Positions 34,858 to 46,636 of a DNA stretch of 64,000 nucleotides are shown here, piece by piece. This DNA is from Chiridota heheva. Taxonomy: Eukaryota; Echinodermata; Holothuroidea; Apodida; Chiridotidae. The translations under genes and the position numbers were made by a program. A model generated the notes under the pieces. That model ran no database searches. It saw nothing but the letters and a program-made list of their open reading frames with translations, and was not told where the DNA came from. Where the stretch lies: positions 18,602-82,601 of the forward strand of contig JAIGNY010000899.1 in the NCBI GenBank assembly GCA_020152595.1. The letters are read 5' to 3'. Position 1 is the first letter of the stretch. Each line of letters opens with the position of its first letter.

Positions 34858-35081
34858 GGTCCCTCACTTCAGTGTTCCCGGGCGTACCGGCTACCCCTCT
34901 GGTGCCTTGGTCCGCCTGGTCAGCGGTCAAAGTGCCACCGCTGACCAGGCGGACCAAAGCACCTGAGGGGTAGCCGCACGCCCGGGAACACTGAAGTGAG
35001 GGACCGACTGCAGCTGACCAGGCAGACCAAGGCACCAGAGGGGTAGCTGGTACGCCCGGGAACACTGAAGTGAGGGACCGA
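34858..35081. repeat. GC-rich repeat: three units of about 72 bp, first inverted
   Basis: Unit 1 (34858-34926) is followed by its reverse complement (34936-35004), which together form a long hairpin with a loop of about 9 bp. A third unit (about 35010-35081) repeats the second in the same direction. Shared words are CCCGGGAACACTGAAGTGAG and CTGACCAGGC. GC content is far above that of the surroundings. Confidence 0.85.
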
Positions 35082-35322
35082 CCGGTCCTCACAAGCACTA
35101 GATAAGCCCAAGGGGTGTTGCCACCCCTATCTTCTTCTTTTTGATTGGTTACTTGCGTTAGCAAAGGAACCTATGTATTCAACTTGGCGTGTGTGTGTGT
35201 GTCTGTTACACTTGCTTAGGTACGCTCTAACTCAAGATAGGAAAATCGGTATGGAGTCACATTTGGTAGGTAGGTAGGTCTGCCATATTGTGAAGATAAG
35301 CCCTATTGTTTTTGAAAAACAT

Positions 35323-35815
35323 TTAGTGACAATAACTCTTAGTGCCAAGATTCTGTACATTTGATATTTTGGGACAAGTTGTGTATGGAGTAGGGGAATA
35401 TTTTCATATAAAACGGCCATGTGATTGAAGGTCAAGGTCAGGGTCAAAAACAATTTTTTGTCAAAGTGCATGGAAAAACTTTTAGTGACAATAACTCTTA
35501 GTGCCAAGATTCTGTACATTTGATATTTTGGGACAAGTTGTGTATGGAGTAGGGAATATTTTCATACAAAACGGCCATGTGATTGAAGGTCAAGGTCAGG
35601 GTCAAAACAATTTTTTTGTCAAAGTGCATAATATTGATTTTGGACTTGGACATTGGACTATGGACATAGGACTCGAATTTGACAATGATAATAACTCTTA
35701 GTGCCAAGATTCTGTACATTTAATATTTGAGACAAGTTGTGTATAGAGTAGGGGAATATTTTTTAACTAAACGGTCATGTGATTAAAGGTCAAGGTCAGG
35801 GTCAAAAACAATAAA
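35323..35815 (+). repeat. Tandem repeat, about 159-bp unit, three copies
   Basis: Copies start at 35323, 35482 and about 35688 with (GACA)ATAACTCTTAGTGCCA. The second holds an extra piece of about 45 bp (35636-35684). Each ends with an AAGGTCAAGGTCAGGGTC run. Confidence 0.85.
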
Positions 35816-37520
35816 ATAATGAAAATAAGCTTGCCGCCAAATAGTTATTGATTTGAAGAACAAAAGATATAATTTATTTTTATGATTTACTTGAATTAAG
35901 TTTACTTGTTTTCCATTAAACACAGTTTTTGATAAGAATACATGGAATGGTATAAATAGAAGTCCAGAGTCCATGCCATGATACCCTAAGAGCTGTTGAA
36001 AGACTATTGTGGTTTCACATCAGCAAGACCGAAACTATCATTCTATTTTGCTATTACATAATACACTTTTATAACATTGACCTCGCTCTGTCTCATTGTG
36101 AAGTTACATTTAAAGTGTTATGGATATCTTTTGTGAGGTGGCATGAATGATGCATTCCAGTGGGTTGTATTATTGGTTTATATATATTCTTAAGAATAGA
36201 ATTTCTGTCTAGCAGACCCCATCAGTGTGATATAGTAAAAATACAAATTCCTGAAGTGTGATTAAATCTTGAATGCCACTGACATACTACAATCCAGGGT
36301 TCAATACTAAATGCACAAAGTATAAAGACCAATGAGCCTAAAAGCTATTTCACTTTTGATGGCTGCTTATCATCTTTTATGTTAAAAAAACAGACACCTG
36401 AGAAATATATAATTCACCCCACCTGTTGCATTAAAAAACAAGTCATAAAGATGTCAACAGAAAGTCATTGGTCCATGTTGCTGACCTGTTTTGTTTTCTT
36501 TGCCACTTGTATTTGTTTAGCTTAGAAAGGGAATTTACTGTGTGTTGTCTACCTCCATGTGTCTACAGACATTTTCTCCATGCAATAAAATGTAGAAGGT
36601 CACTTATGAGGCAAATACTAACCATGGATATACACTATTTAATAAACCAAAGATATGAGTAATGAACACATCCCTGAAACAACCAATTACACTGCACCTT
36701 GTTTAAAACCAAGACTGTTAGAACACTAATCACGTTATACACAAGTTTTACTCTTTTGCATATCAAAAATTGGCCAGTGGTGGTTAAGTGAAGAGTTTCA
36801 CAAGTTTTGCTCATTTGCATATTAACAATTGGCCAATCATAGAATTAGGATTGGTTAACTGAAGAGGATGTCAGTTGGGAGTGGGAGTTGCACCAGTGTA
36901 ATTGTCTTGCCATTCCGCTTCATAGTGACTTTAACCTCTGATGACCTCTAATGTTTACATGTTTTTTTTGGTATTTCGATAATTTTGACCCCATTTTCGG
37001 ATTTCAAAAGTACCTTCCGATCAAAAAAGGCAATTGGTTGATTCCTGTACGACCTTCAAGTACAACCTCCTTTATGGGAGGTCAAAATTTCTTAAGTCTA
37101 GTTAGGATGGTTGTACGGACTTGCCTTTTTGTTTTTGGAATCAGAGTGTCAAGTTACATTTGACTCGAGGTCAAAAGATCAATAGTCAAATCTGTAAAAT
37201 TATGCTTATTTTGGAAGAAAAAAGGCTATAATAACAAGTTAATAATTTTTTGGTATGTGATAGACCTTGATGAGCTGCAAAGAATGAGCCATTTCCGCAC
37301 TTAAATAGCATGCCTGCTTCTGGAGTTACGGATGACCTCCATCTGCCCCAAAATTTCATTCCGTAGCAAGGAACCATAGTGCCCTTGGGCTCTTGTTTCC
37401 AACAGAATAGACAAAAAAGTTGTAACAATACTATAAGTGTTTATTTAACTTGACTGCCAAATTAGCCTACAATACAACCAAACTTTCCTACACATTTTTA
37501 CTTCCATACTTTTTTTACGT
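35816..37520. other. Non-coding with a small tandem duplication
   Basis: No gene is seen. At 36741-36858 two units of about 58 bp share CAAGTTTT.CTC.TTTGCATAT and AATTGGCCA. Confidence 0.45.
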
Positions 37521-37652
37521 AATCTTAACCGGTCAGTTATATCCGCCCTGTTATCTTGTATCTTAAAGAATTGGTGAAAGTTACAGGAAATGTCAGTTTC
37601 AATTCTTTAAGTAACAAGATAATAGGGTGGATATAACCGACCGGTTAAGATT
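37521..37652. repeat. Foldback MITE, about 132 bp
   Basis: The arms start AATCTTAACCGGTCAGTTAT and its near-exact reverse complement, each about 53 bp, with a loop of about 27 bp. There is no gene. Confidence 0.8.
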
Positions 37653-37700
37653 ATTAATTTGTTGGCGCCTGGATGTAAGCTCCCCTCGTTCAGTTTAAAG

Positions 37701-40392
37701 CAGTGTTTCCCAACCTTTTTTACCCATGCCACACTTTTTTCATACCAAAAATCTCGCGCCCCACCAACATACAAATAAACATAATGAAAATTTCAAAATA
37801 AATGGTAATTTATTAATAATAAGCTAAACATTTACTTTAATCAAGTCATTTAGTGAGAACCCTGTGCCTGGCGATATGACAGATATCCTTGATTCGAGGA
37901 GACAATTTTGTTAGCTTCAGCCGTAAATCACCACGTTTTGTAATTTCAAGTCGATTTCTCTTGGCATGGAGCAAATCGGCAACAGCACTGAAGCCACATT
38001 CAGCCAAATAAGATGAGGGAAAATGAATCAAAAGTTCTCTCGCTAATGTAGTGATGTTAGGTATTTCTGTACAACCTCGTCACATAGCCACATATTAGTA
38101 CCTTTTAATTTGAACAAAGTAATCACTGATTCATCATGTTTCAATTCCGATAACTCTTCCTGGTATTGAACTGCTGCATCAGAAACGTCTACCAACAATG
38201 GCTGAGTTAACCAAGAGGGAAAATTCATTGCCTTTAAATCACCAAATCTGTCATTGAAATCCTGTATCAACATTTTCAAATGGTCAACAATTACCATGGT
38301 AACCGTATTCGTTATATCACATTTATTCAACCAGTAGAATTGACTCAAATTTCTTTCAAAAACATTTTTTTGACATAATTCGAGGACTGTAATGAATCCA
38401 AAAACCTTTGTTTTTGCATCAACAAGAGTTATATATGCTCCTTGGAGTTGCTTATTCAAGTTGCATAGTTTCTCAAGATGTCTGCCAAATAACTGACATA
38501 TGCTTTTCCGTCTCTTGTAGATAGGAATTTAAATTCAATTTTGTCACTCAAAAAATCGTTAAGCTCATCAAATAATTCCATGAATCTCTTTAAGCAGTTT
38601 CCCTTTGAAAGCCATCTTACTTCTGTATGAAGTAATAATCGCACATGTTCTGCACTTTACCCACGCAGAACTGCCTAAAGAGACGCTCACATTTGGCATT
38701 TGCTTTAATGCTATTGACACACTTGATCACAGATTGCATAATCTCGTTAAGCACAGGAGACAGTTTTTGGCAACCAAGTTTTCTCGGTGTATGACACAAT
38801 GCACAGTCAACATGTTTGGATTTTCATTCTTCAACAATTTCAAGCATCCATTTTTCTTGCCCATCATAGCAGGTGCACCGTCTGCAGCACATGACACTAT
38901 GTTTTGTATTGGTATTTTGTTTGAATCCAAATAATTTTTGAGTTTGCTGTAGATGTCAACTGCAGTTACGGTTGTTTCAATGATTCGCAGAACAGCATCT
39001 CTTCTTGAAACTTATCATGGTCAATATACCTCACATATGTCAATAACAGAGCCTCACTGTCCCGGAATGTGGATTCATCCATTTGTAATGAGAATTTCCG
39101 TGATTTCAATGTCTCAATAAGCTGTTCTTCAACATTTTTTGCCATGTCATCTATTCTGTTGGAGACAGTATTATTACTGAGTGGCATAGCACGGACATCT
39201 TTATCATCCTTTTGTAGCACAGTTTTCATAAATACTGAGATAGCTGGTTTAATCAGTTCCTCGCCAATAGTGTGATTCTTTCCATGCTTTGCTATAAGCA
39301 GAGAGATTTCGTAGCTGGCTTCAAGGGTACGATTGTGGGATGTATTTTGTGCAACAAATAGTGTAGTAATTTTTGATCGACTATTAAACTTTTGTTTCAG
39401 TGAATTAAAATATTCCAAATCTGAATTGCAGTTATTAGGATGCTTTACCCTTAAGTGGGCTTCCAGTCTTCCAACCTTCATTGACTCATTGCTCAACGTT
39501 TGATGACACAATAAGCAAAATGGCGCTTATCATGCTCTCATGGGAATAAACCCAAACTTCAAAAATTCCACTGAATACTGACGAACCTTGATCTTGTTTG
39601 GTTTGCTCATTTTAAACTGGGGTCACAAATCTATGAAAAGGAAAAGAGAAAGAAAAATCAATTATTATAATATGTATTAGGGGTCTACCGATGTGGGTTT
39701 TTCTTACCGATACCGATGGCAGATGTTATTGTAACAAACATCGGCGATTCCGATCCGATGTGTTCTTATCCGCTCGCCGAGTGCTCCCGCTAAGCAATAT
39801 CATTAAAACTGCATCAGTCATACTTAGCAAGTTCGCATCAAGCAAAATCACGCTGTTTAGAAAACTACGTAATATTACTGTATTAACCTAATTGTTTCCC
39901 TAAGTAAATCATCTTAAAATGTTATCAAATAATAAACTTACATATCGTATAATTTGCATCTTTTATAATCAACAATACAACATACATGTACATGTAGTTA
40001 TTAACCACGTTCATGCAATCCAAATATGTAATAGCCTACTACAACTACAAATCAATGGCGTGAATGGGCGTGGCTTTCGTGTTACTCACAATAACATTTA
40101 ATAACAGTACCAGACAGAAGTGATGCAATGAACGAAGATATTTGCGTAATGTTTAATTTTGTTATTTTAGTTATACATCCTGGAAAATGGGGTTGTTTTG
40201 ATAATATTCCTTTTGTTGTAAGTAAATAATACCATGAAAGAGAAAAACAAATCAATTTAATTTTTTTAAATTCCTTTGTACCTGTTCAAAATAAAAAAAA
40301 AAAAATTTGTAATGAACTAAAAATCTCCCAACCCACCAAATTTTTCCAGGCCCCACCGGTGGGGCGCATGACGCCCACGTTGGGAATCACTG
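37701..40392 (-). mobile_element. hAT element, 2.7 kb, full length
   Basis: The ends are CAGTGTTTCCCAACCTTTT and the inverse of CAGTGATTCCCAACGTGGG. The flanks are the same 8 bases, GTTTAAAG (37693-37700 and 40393-40400). This fits hAT elements of the Charlie/Buster type. It holds one broken transposase; 39611-40350 is non-coding and includes at about 39675-39780 a piece with repeated ACCGAT words that may be a remnant of another insertion. Confidence 0.9.
37846..39610 (-). pseudogene. hAT transposase (ZBED/Buster-like)
   Basis: It starts at an ATG at 39610 (MSKPNKIKVRQYSVEFLKFG) and ends at 37846, about 588 codons. A BED zinc finger follows (CLLCHQTLSNESMKVGRLEA with HLRVKHP). Then come a GEELIKPAISVFMKTVL region, FSLQMDESTFRDSEALLLTY with the first catalytic Asp, IVSCAADGAPAMMGKKNG with the second, LLHTEVRWLSKGNCLKRFME, and the dimerisation block FPSSYLAECGFSAVADLL. 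The family cuts and pastes with 8-bp duplications, as seen here. Frameshifts near 39530, 38950, 38720, 38640 and a stop near 38040 break it. The same pattern occurs in vertebrate ZBED5/FAM200-type genes. Confidence 0.85.
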
Positions 40393-40400
40393 GTTTAAAG

Positions 40401-40587
40401 CTATATACAAGCGTTATAAGTATGATAGTAACGTTATAAGTATAAATGTTATAAGTATAATAGTAACGTTATAAGTATAAATGTTATAAGTATAATAACA
40501 AATGATGTAAGTATAAATTTCATTCAAGTGACAATAATAATATATCTTTGCACCATTGATCAGACCTTACTACTACGGGAGTCTATT
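40401..40587. repeat. Minisatellite based on GTTATAAGTATAA
   Basis: From about 40410 to 40520 the word GTTATAAGTAT recurs five times with short spacers (some include AGTAAC). Confidence 0.8.
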
Positions 40588-41487
40588 TTAGAGACTGTAG
40601 CCAATCACCAGGTCTGTTTGTCGGAATGCAGTGGTATAAGTGCCACTCAAACTTAAACCTACTGAAAGCACCAAAGGGCCACTTCCATTGAGTTTTATAT
40701 TCTCTGAAATATTCCTCTGACCCTCGAAGTCAATTCCCTGTACTGCATTTTGCAGAAGTTTAAAATCATAAGAAGGCCAATACACACAGCTCAATTTACC
40801 CAGCTGTTTATCTTTTTCAGTCTAAAAATTAAACCCTTCAGGTATGCAATTGCAATGTCTGCTACTTTCAAACCCATAAGGTCTGACACAAAGTTCATAA
40901 TGTTGAAGTGCTTTGCATTTGCTAGAGGACCCATATGGATGTTCAAAATAACTTAAGGCAAGCTCTTCTCTTTCCCAAAATGATTGTGATAGACCCTCAT
41001 CACTCTCACTATCAGTTTCATCACTTTTTTCAGATAAATCTACAAAGGGAGAGATGCAATGTATTTGCTGAGTATAATAGCGCCAACATATGACTGACAG
41101 CAATCTAAGATAAAAGATAAGTTCAGCTACTTCCGGTTCTGGCCGTTTAAATTTCAAATGATTAAGTTGACCAGACTCACTTCCTTCTTTGGATGCTAGC
41201 TGTGAATACAAGTGCTGTTTGACGGCTGAAATATTTCCTCGTTGTATTCTGTTGGAATTGTTGGTAAGTTTTTTTTTTTTTTTGTAAGCGCTGACATCAA
41301 AAGGTTTAATTTGAGAATAATTAACTTGTGTCCATACAGATTGTTCAACAGCCCTATCTTTCATAATAACTCTTTTACCATATTCAACTATATCAAAATT
41401 TTGAATATCATAAAGTGACCCATACAATTTTTCAGAATCGAGGATAAGGTTTGTATGACTAAAAAAAGAATCAATAATTGAGCACAA
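40588..41487 (-). CDS. Two ORFs of unknown function next to Polinton sequence
   Basis: The first frame (41487-40822) is open for 221 codons. It has a basic middle (AYKKKKKLTNNSNRIQRG), an acidic Ser/Glu/Asp stretch (SEKSDETDSESDEG) and a Cys-containing tail. The second (40794-40588) has 68 codons ending TTAFRQTDLVIGYSL. Only 27 bases separate them, so they may be one gene with a break at about 40810. I recognise no family. The start overlaps the end of a PolB-like relic in another frame. It may be a Polinton accessory gene, or a chance ORF whose start is poorly fixed. Confidence 0.35.
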
Positions 41488-41539
41488 TGCACATGCCCAT
41501 CCATCATGTATTTACACCCTATAATACGTAGCATGTAAA

Positions 41540-42215
41540 TGCTTGTAAATAAATATTGCATAATTTCACAGCCATACTTGGTACAATCTAAAAATGGGTC
41601 CATCCTACAACGTCTTAGGGGGGTCGAACTGGTGCACAGTGAAATTTAAAAATACTCCATGGCTACTTGTACTCGACAATTATATGAAGGAGTTGGTAGT
41701 GCCATCTTTTGTTTTTTTGGCTGTCATACCAAGTATCAAACTCTTTTCGTTTTTTGCCCATCATTTGGTCTGGGTCATAGAAGCATTTATCTGGCCAAGG
41801 GCCAACATAATTATCATTTCTGCTATTGTTGAAGAGGTAGGGAGGGGTAAAACCCTTTCTTCCTTTCAACCAGTCCGAAAGTTTTCGGAAAGTTTGTAAG
41901 TGCAGTGGGAATAAAATTAAGACTATCTATGAATCTAAAAAAAAATTCTGATCTTTAATTGTTTTCTTTAATGTCATAGCCATCACTTTTAAGCCATTTA
42001 TTATTACATCTATGGATACCCCTATTTTGGACAATTCTGCTAAAATAAAGGCCCCATCGTATTTGCGCAAATTATGCGCTACAAATGTACATGGTTTAAA
42101 CTGTTCGTTTATAATGAATTCGCCAAAACACTTAAGGCAGTTACGCCTTGGAGGCACCACATAACATCAGGATCAATTTTCTTGTACATGCAGTAGTTGC
42201 ACACGAGGCAACCTG
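41540..42215 (-). pseudogene. Second protein-primed DNA polymerase B fragment (Polinton-like)
   Basis: The frames read CTFVAHNLRKYDGAFILAEL, an exonuclease motif (NxxxYDG); then HLQTFRKLSDWLKGRKGFTP with PYLFNN and GPWPDKCFYDPDQM, and a WYDSQKNKR block near 41700. This order matches the 3'-5' exonuclease domain of Polinton-type polymerases. After about 41540 the family pattern is lost. Frameshifts lie near 41925 and 41650. It is not a copy of the neighbouring polymerase: the exonuclease motif differs (NFNGYD there). It lies directly downstream of that gene, in the same direction. Confidence 0.7.
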
Positions 42216-42489
42216 AAACCAAACAAGGCATATGTTTTTTATTACCCTAATTGTTTTGCATTAGAATATAAGATTCAAAATCAAAAAAGGAAAAATAATC
42301 AAGGTGAGATTTGGTGCCAGACTTGGTACGTGTCCAGCTTCTTACACGGGAAGGGGCCGGATGGGGGTGATAACGTGATCATGGGTGTAGGTGGAGGGGT
42401 AAGGTCGGAAGATGAAGATTGAATAGGTGGGGTGTGTACCGGAGCGTGAACTTGTTCTGGACTATAGTGTGAACTTTGTGATGACGCCG

Positions 42490-45400
42490 GAAACCCCAAG
42501 GTAATGTCGTATAATAGGCTTTAATAAGCCATTTATCATAAACCGGTTTGTAGTCTTTCAACATTACTTTGGAGATTACCTCTGTTGGCCTTTGGCGACC
42601 AATTTTGTGAGAGTATTTCACAGTCAGAGTATAATCTTCTGTTGGGTTCTTGGCCATCATAGAATCAATCTGTTCTTTGATTGCGTCAAAGTTTACAATA
42701 CCCGCCGCATCAAAGTTTAGAGTTATTCCTTGTACTTTGCAAGGTTCGTCTAGAATACCCACCCCATCCGTCACCCTGTAAGCGTAATTTTTGGCACCCC
42801 CACTAACAAACTCGTATATCCATAATACGTCGTTGGGATCGACCTTGTACCCGTCCAGTTCGTCCGTCAAGTCACCAAAGAAGTCGCCAGTTTCAACAAG
42901 ATGTTCGGACTCTTTTTCAACGAACAGGGCGGAATCCGTGTCGAAATAAACCACACGGTCCCCCAATTTCTGAAGGAGGCCGTAGAGCTTTAGCCGGGCT
43001 TGAGCTGTTGTGAACGCTGCAATGTACACATTGTTCTGCCCCCCTCCCACCACCCATTCCTCTTTATCCACATATGTGACCATCGCTGTGGCCTCATCCA
43101 TAAACATAACATTTGAGACATCCTTGGTGCTATCTGTGAGCAACTTGAAAAAATCAATGCACGTGGTTATGAATTCAGTATGCGGCAAGTTTGCGCGCTG
43201 ACCAAACTTGCCCCAAAATGAATTCAACATCAGCTTGAATAATGCTCTTTTGCCAGGATTTTTCTTTATTGCATCAATATCCAAATGGATACCTTCGGCC
43301 TCCAAATAACTCTGAACATATTGTTCCTTGTTCTCGTCAGTCTCACACCAAGAAGGGAAGCCACTTGCTTCAGTTTTTAACTTTAGCATAGTGTTTATGT
43401 AATGGCTAAACAAGCCCTCTTCATCTTCCCCCTCTTTTCTTGAATGCTCAAAATGCCATGCTTCTGGAATTTCCAAAATTTTGTATCCCATCTCAAGCGC
43501 CCTCTCAAGCTCTAAATGTACCCATGTACCCCAGAAAGCCCGTTCGCTATCCATATGTCCGCATATCGGATCGCCATCTTCCGCACATTTCATACAAAGT
43601 GGGAACATGAGCTTCCTGTTCACCTTTACCGGTAGTACTGGGTGCAACAACCCCTCTGGTGCCAGTACCTTGCACTTAAGAAAGCCGTAAATATCGGTTA
43701 TCTCATCAGGTGCAAGGTCACGACAATTTCGGGTGTCCAACCGATACGCCCCTCTCTTATTCACGCAGGGATAAAGAGAACAGAAATCCACGTAACGGAT
43801 TTTCTCATCCTCTGCACACTGGTGGTATAATTTGGTAGCATTTGTTCTACCCCCCAAAAAGGCATCTCTTGGGTTGAGAGGTTTTTGAATCGGTTGCCTG
43901 GCAAGAAATCTCCTCACACGCCTGTCATTCTCTTTCATACAAGTCCAATCACACTCCCACATCTTCTCAACATTAAACCTCAGCTCTCCAACCTTTCATT
44001 CTTTCGCTCTGTCTGGTCGTACGCTTTCCCCATAGAGTCCTTCGGCTGAGCTCCTTCAGCACGAACCCTCCGTCATACCCATTAAAATTGTGGGCCACGT
44101 ACGTAATTCCTCTATTTTCAAAATCCAAAACAAAATCTATAAATTTGATAATCGTACGTGACCCACTAAATACATAAAATTTTACGTGATCAGCGCATGC
44201 AATGTCCAGATTTTCCTCGTGCTTGCACGAAGCGCATGTCTGAGTACCCATGCAAAAATTAGGTTTATGGGATTCAATGCCAGAGGATTTTGGAGGGAGA
44301 ATATGGCTTTCGAAATCAAAAAAACATCAATTTGGTTTTGCCTGGGTCAGCTTTACGGTCTTTTTTTCCGAAATTGGCAATATGAAACATTTATGGCCAA
44401 TTTCTGCATCGACTTTACAAGTCCTGCAATATTTCACATTACCATCACAATAATGCTTATTACTTCCTACCGTTTTGTTACAGAGGGGGCAACCGGAAAC
44501 CGACTGGCAGACAGTCGATCCCCTCTTGTCCGAAAACATAGTTTTCTTATGGCTATCAAAACATGCGCTACTTGGAAAACTCTATTGCATGCGCTGCAAG
44601 ACAACCACCCCTCCCTCTCACAATTACTTTGCCCCCCTCTGCAATAAGTGCAGCACACCCCCCACACCTATGGGTCCTAAGGGCTCTACACGGTTGGCAT
44701 CACTTGAAACAAAAAGAACGGGCGGACAAAAAGGAGGGGACAGAATTGATAACGTCAAAATGGTTATTGGAAAAAAATAAAAAAAGTCGGTCGGGTTTGG
44801 AAATGGAGCCTTTGTATAAAATTAGAGAATGTAAATTATCCTAAAAAACTATGATTTGGAAATTAGATAAAACAGATTGAAACGGGGCGATAGCTTCAAC
44901 GGTACCACATTCCACCATGTCGACCCCTGCCTGTGCACACAGAAGCTCAGCTTGCACTTCTTGTGCATCAATGTCTTCCTTAAATTTGTCTTTCTTAAAT
45001 CTTGACATTGTATCAAATTTTAATTTGGCAACAAGGATTGCTCTCGGTAAGCAAAGCACACCTCGGGGGGGGGGAAATAGCAGTGAAATTTGTGCTAGTT
45101 CGGAAAAATTTCTGACACCTTGTCGGTTCAGAATCCGAATCTTTTCCCTTACCTTGAGGCATTGCAATATGGGTCAGCTCTATGACCAAATAATCGCCGA
45201 CACCAAAATCACGTTTGCTCTGCATCACAGTTCCAATACGCTGCATTAATCCCTCAACGGTTAAGTGGTCCACACGGCTGAATGGGATACCGATCGGATA
45301 ATCTAAGCTATCCCCGGTTACAGAAAAAGACACTTTGTCAAACACATTGAATTTATTACACAAAACATTTATGACAATTTCTAAAACTACACGAAACGCC

Positions 45401-45690
45401 TGAAAACGACTAGGCACATCCTCCATCAACCTTTCCAATACTTCTTCCTCAAAAAGTATTGAAAAGGTTGATTTACTGGCCCTAAATTTTGTATACACGG
45501 CCCTGTTGGTTTCATGAATAACTAGCAAGTTGCTATACTCATCCACCAGGGCCGCGATATGTTCCAAATCAAACGAAGGATGTGCCTCTTTGCTTTCAGC
45601 CGCTTTGATGGTTTTCATGAGCTCGTCGAAGGCCGAAGCGCCAATCATACCTCCAGTTTGGGGTGAAAAGTCTGCTGCACCATTGCTTTC
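42490..45690 (-). pseudogene. Protein-primed DNA polymerase B of a Polinton/Maverick
   Basis: The long frame 43962-42379 has YVDFCSLYPCVNKRGAY (motif A), LFKLMLNSFWGKFGQR (motif B), VVYFDTDSALF (motif C) and GGAKNYAYR, so the polymerase core looks whole. Upstream come the exonuclease block ITYVAHNFNGYDGGFVLKEL (about 44100), Cys/His-rich stretches (44700-44200) and the N-terminal region with VLCLPRAILVAKLKF and FDLEHIAALVDEYSNL (45650-44850). Polintons copy themselves with this enzyme, which starts from a terminal protein. The family C-terminus lies at about 42490 (YTTLPWGF); the frame runs on by chance. Breaks occur near 44000, 44250, 44500 and at a run of 11 G at about 45065. The N-terminal text continues from the MAWR ORF c. 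Confidence 0.85.
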
Positions 45691-45753
45691 CTCAGACTCC
45701 GGGATGTCCGACTGGGTGTTTCGGCAAAGGAGCTCTGGGGTCCAGCGATTGAG

Positions 45754-46512
45754 TCAGGCATTGGGTTTGGCTATGGTTGCCAAGTACATATCCTCTGAAG
45801 TAGACGATTCGTCGGCTGAAAACAAACAGTCCGAGTTTGCCTCTCCATCTTCCGAAACAAACGTTGGTTTTTGAAATATGCTACTTTCAACGGCGGCAGA
45901 ATCGCCAGAATCCGACTCTAAAAAATAATCTGGCGAAACTGCCGCACATTTAGAGTCCCCACTACTTAAATTGTCTATCAACGGTTTTAATGTACTGGCA
46001 AACTCGGCACTGTCTGTATGGTAGCTGCAGCTGTCCTGGGTAAAAAGGCTTCTTTCATAAGGCGGTGCTCCCTCCTCATCAAGAGTCTCTTGTTCGTTTT
46101 TTCACCCGTGCTTTTCAGTTCCATACTTTTTAGTTTGTTTAGTTCGTTACTTTCCGTACCATTGTCCACACCCGGCACAAAGCTGGCAATACTCTCCAAG
46201 TCACTACTGTAACAACTGTTATGTTTAGAATTAGGCTCCACAGAGCTATCGCTATCCCCCTCCTTTTCGTCATTTAACAATGAGCGTTTTATTCTCACAA
46301 TCTCTTCACTCAAGTCAACCGCATTCCCTAACATTGCCTGCTTAATGTCCGTCAATATACGTTTTCCCCATGAAAACAAAATGTTACCGCTGGCGGATAC
46401 GGCCCTGTGCATGGTGGTGCAATTTGGCATTACACCCCCTTCAGTGGTCTGCCAGCCATTCTTCATAAACACAAACCCCTTACTTCAGCAAATCAACTAG
46501 CCTCCAAGCCAT
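45754..46512 (-). CDS. MAWR-family acidic ORF, copy c
   Basis: The start is an ATG at 46512 (MAWRLVDLLK), then one stop/frameshift leads into GFVFMKNGWQTTEGG, CTTMHRAVSASGNILFSWG and KQAMLGNAVD. The middle is Ser/Asp/Glu-rich. After a frameshift near 46020 the block YHTDSAEF is followed by another acidic stretch to 45754. The reading then continues towards the polymerase N-terminus after one stop, so this copy may have been part of the polymerase ORF or placed just before it. Function unknown. Copies b and a share the head and the HTD..EF block. Confidence 0.55.
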
Positions 46513-46636
46513 ATCACAAGCTTTTTAATAACACTTTGAAAAGTACTTGATTACAAACTTTGAAATAACTTGAGCACTTTTTATTAACACTTTCAAATTA
46601 ATCGAGCACAAAAAATTTGTCAAGTATGCAAGACGT

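Noticed and set aside
34742-35164. 140-codon minus-strand ORF over the GC-rich repeat
   Set aside because: It is open because the GC-rich hairpin lacks stops; the repeated structure at DNA level explains it better.
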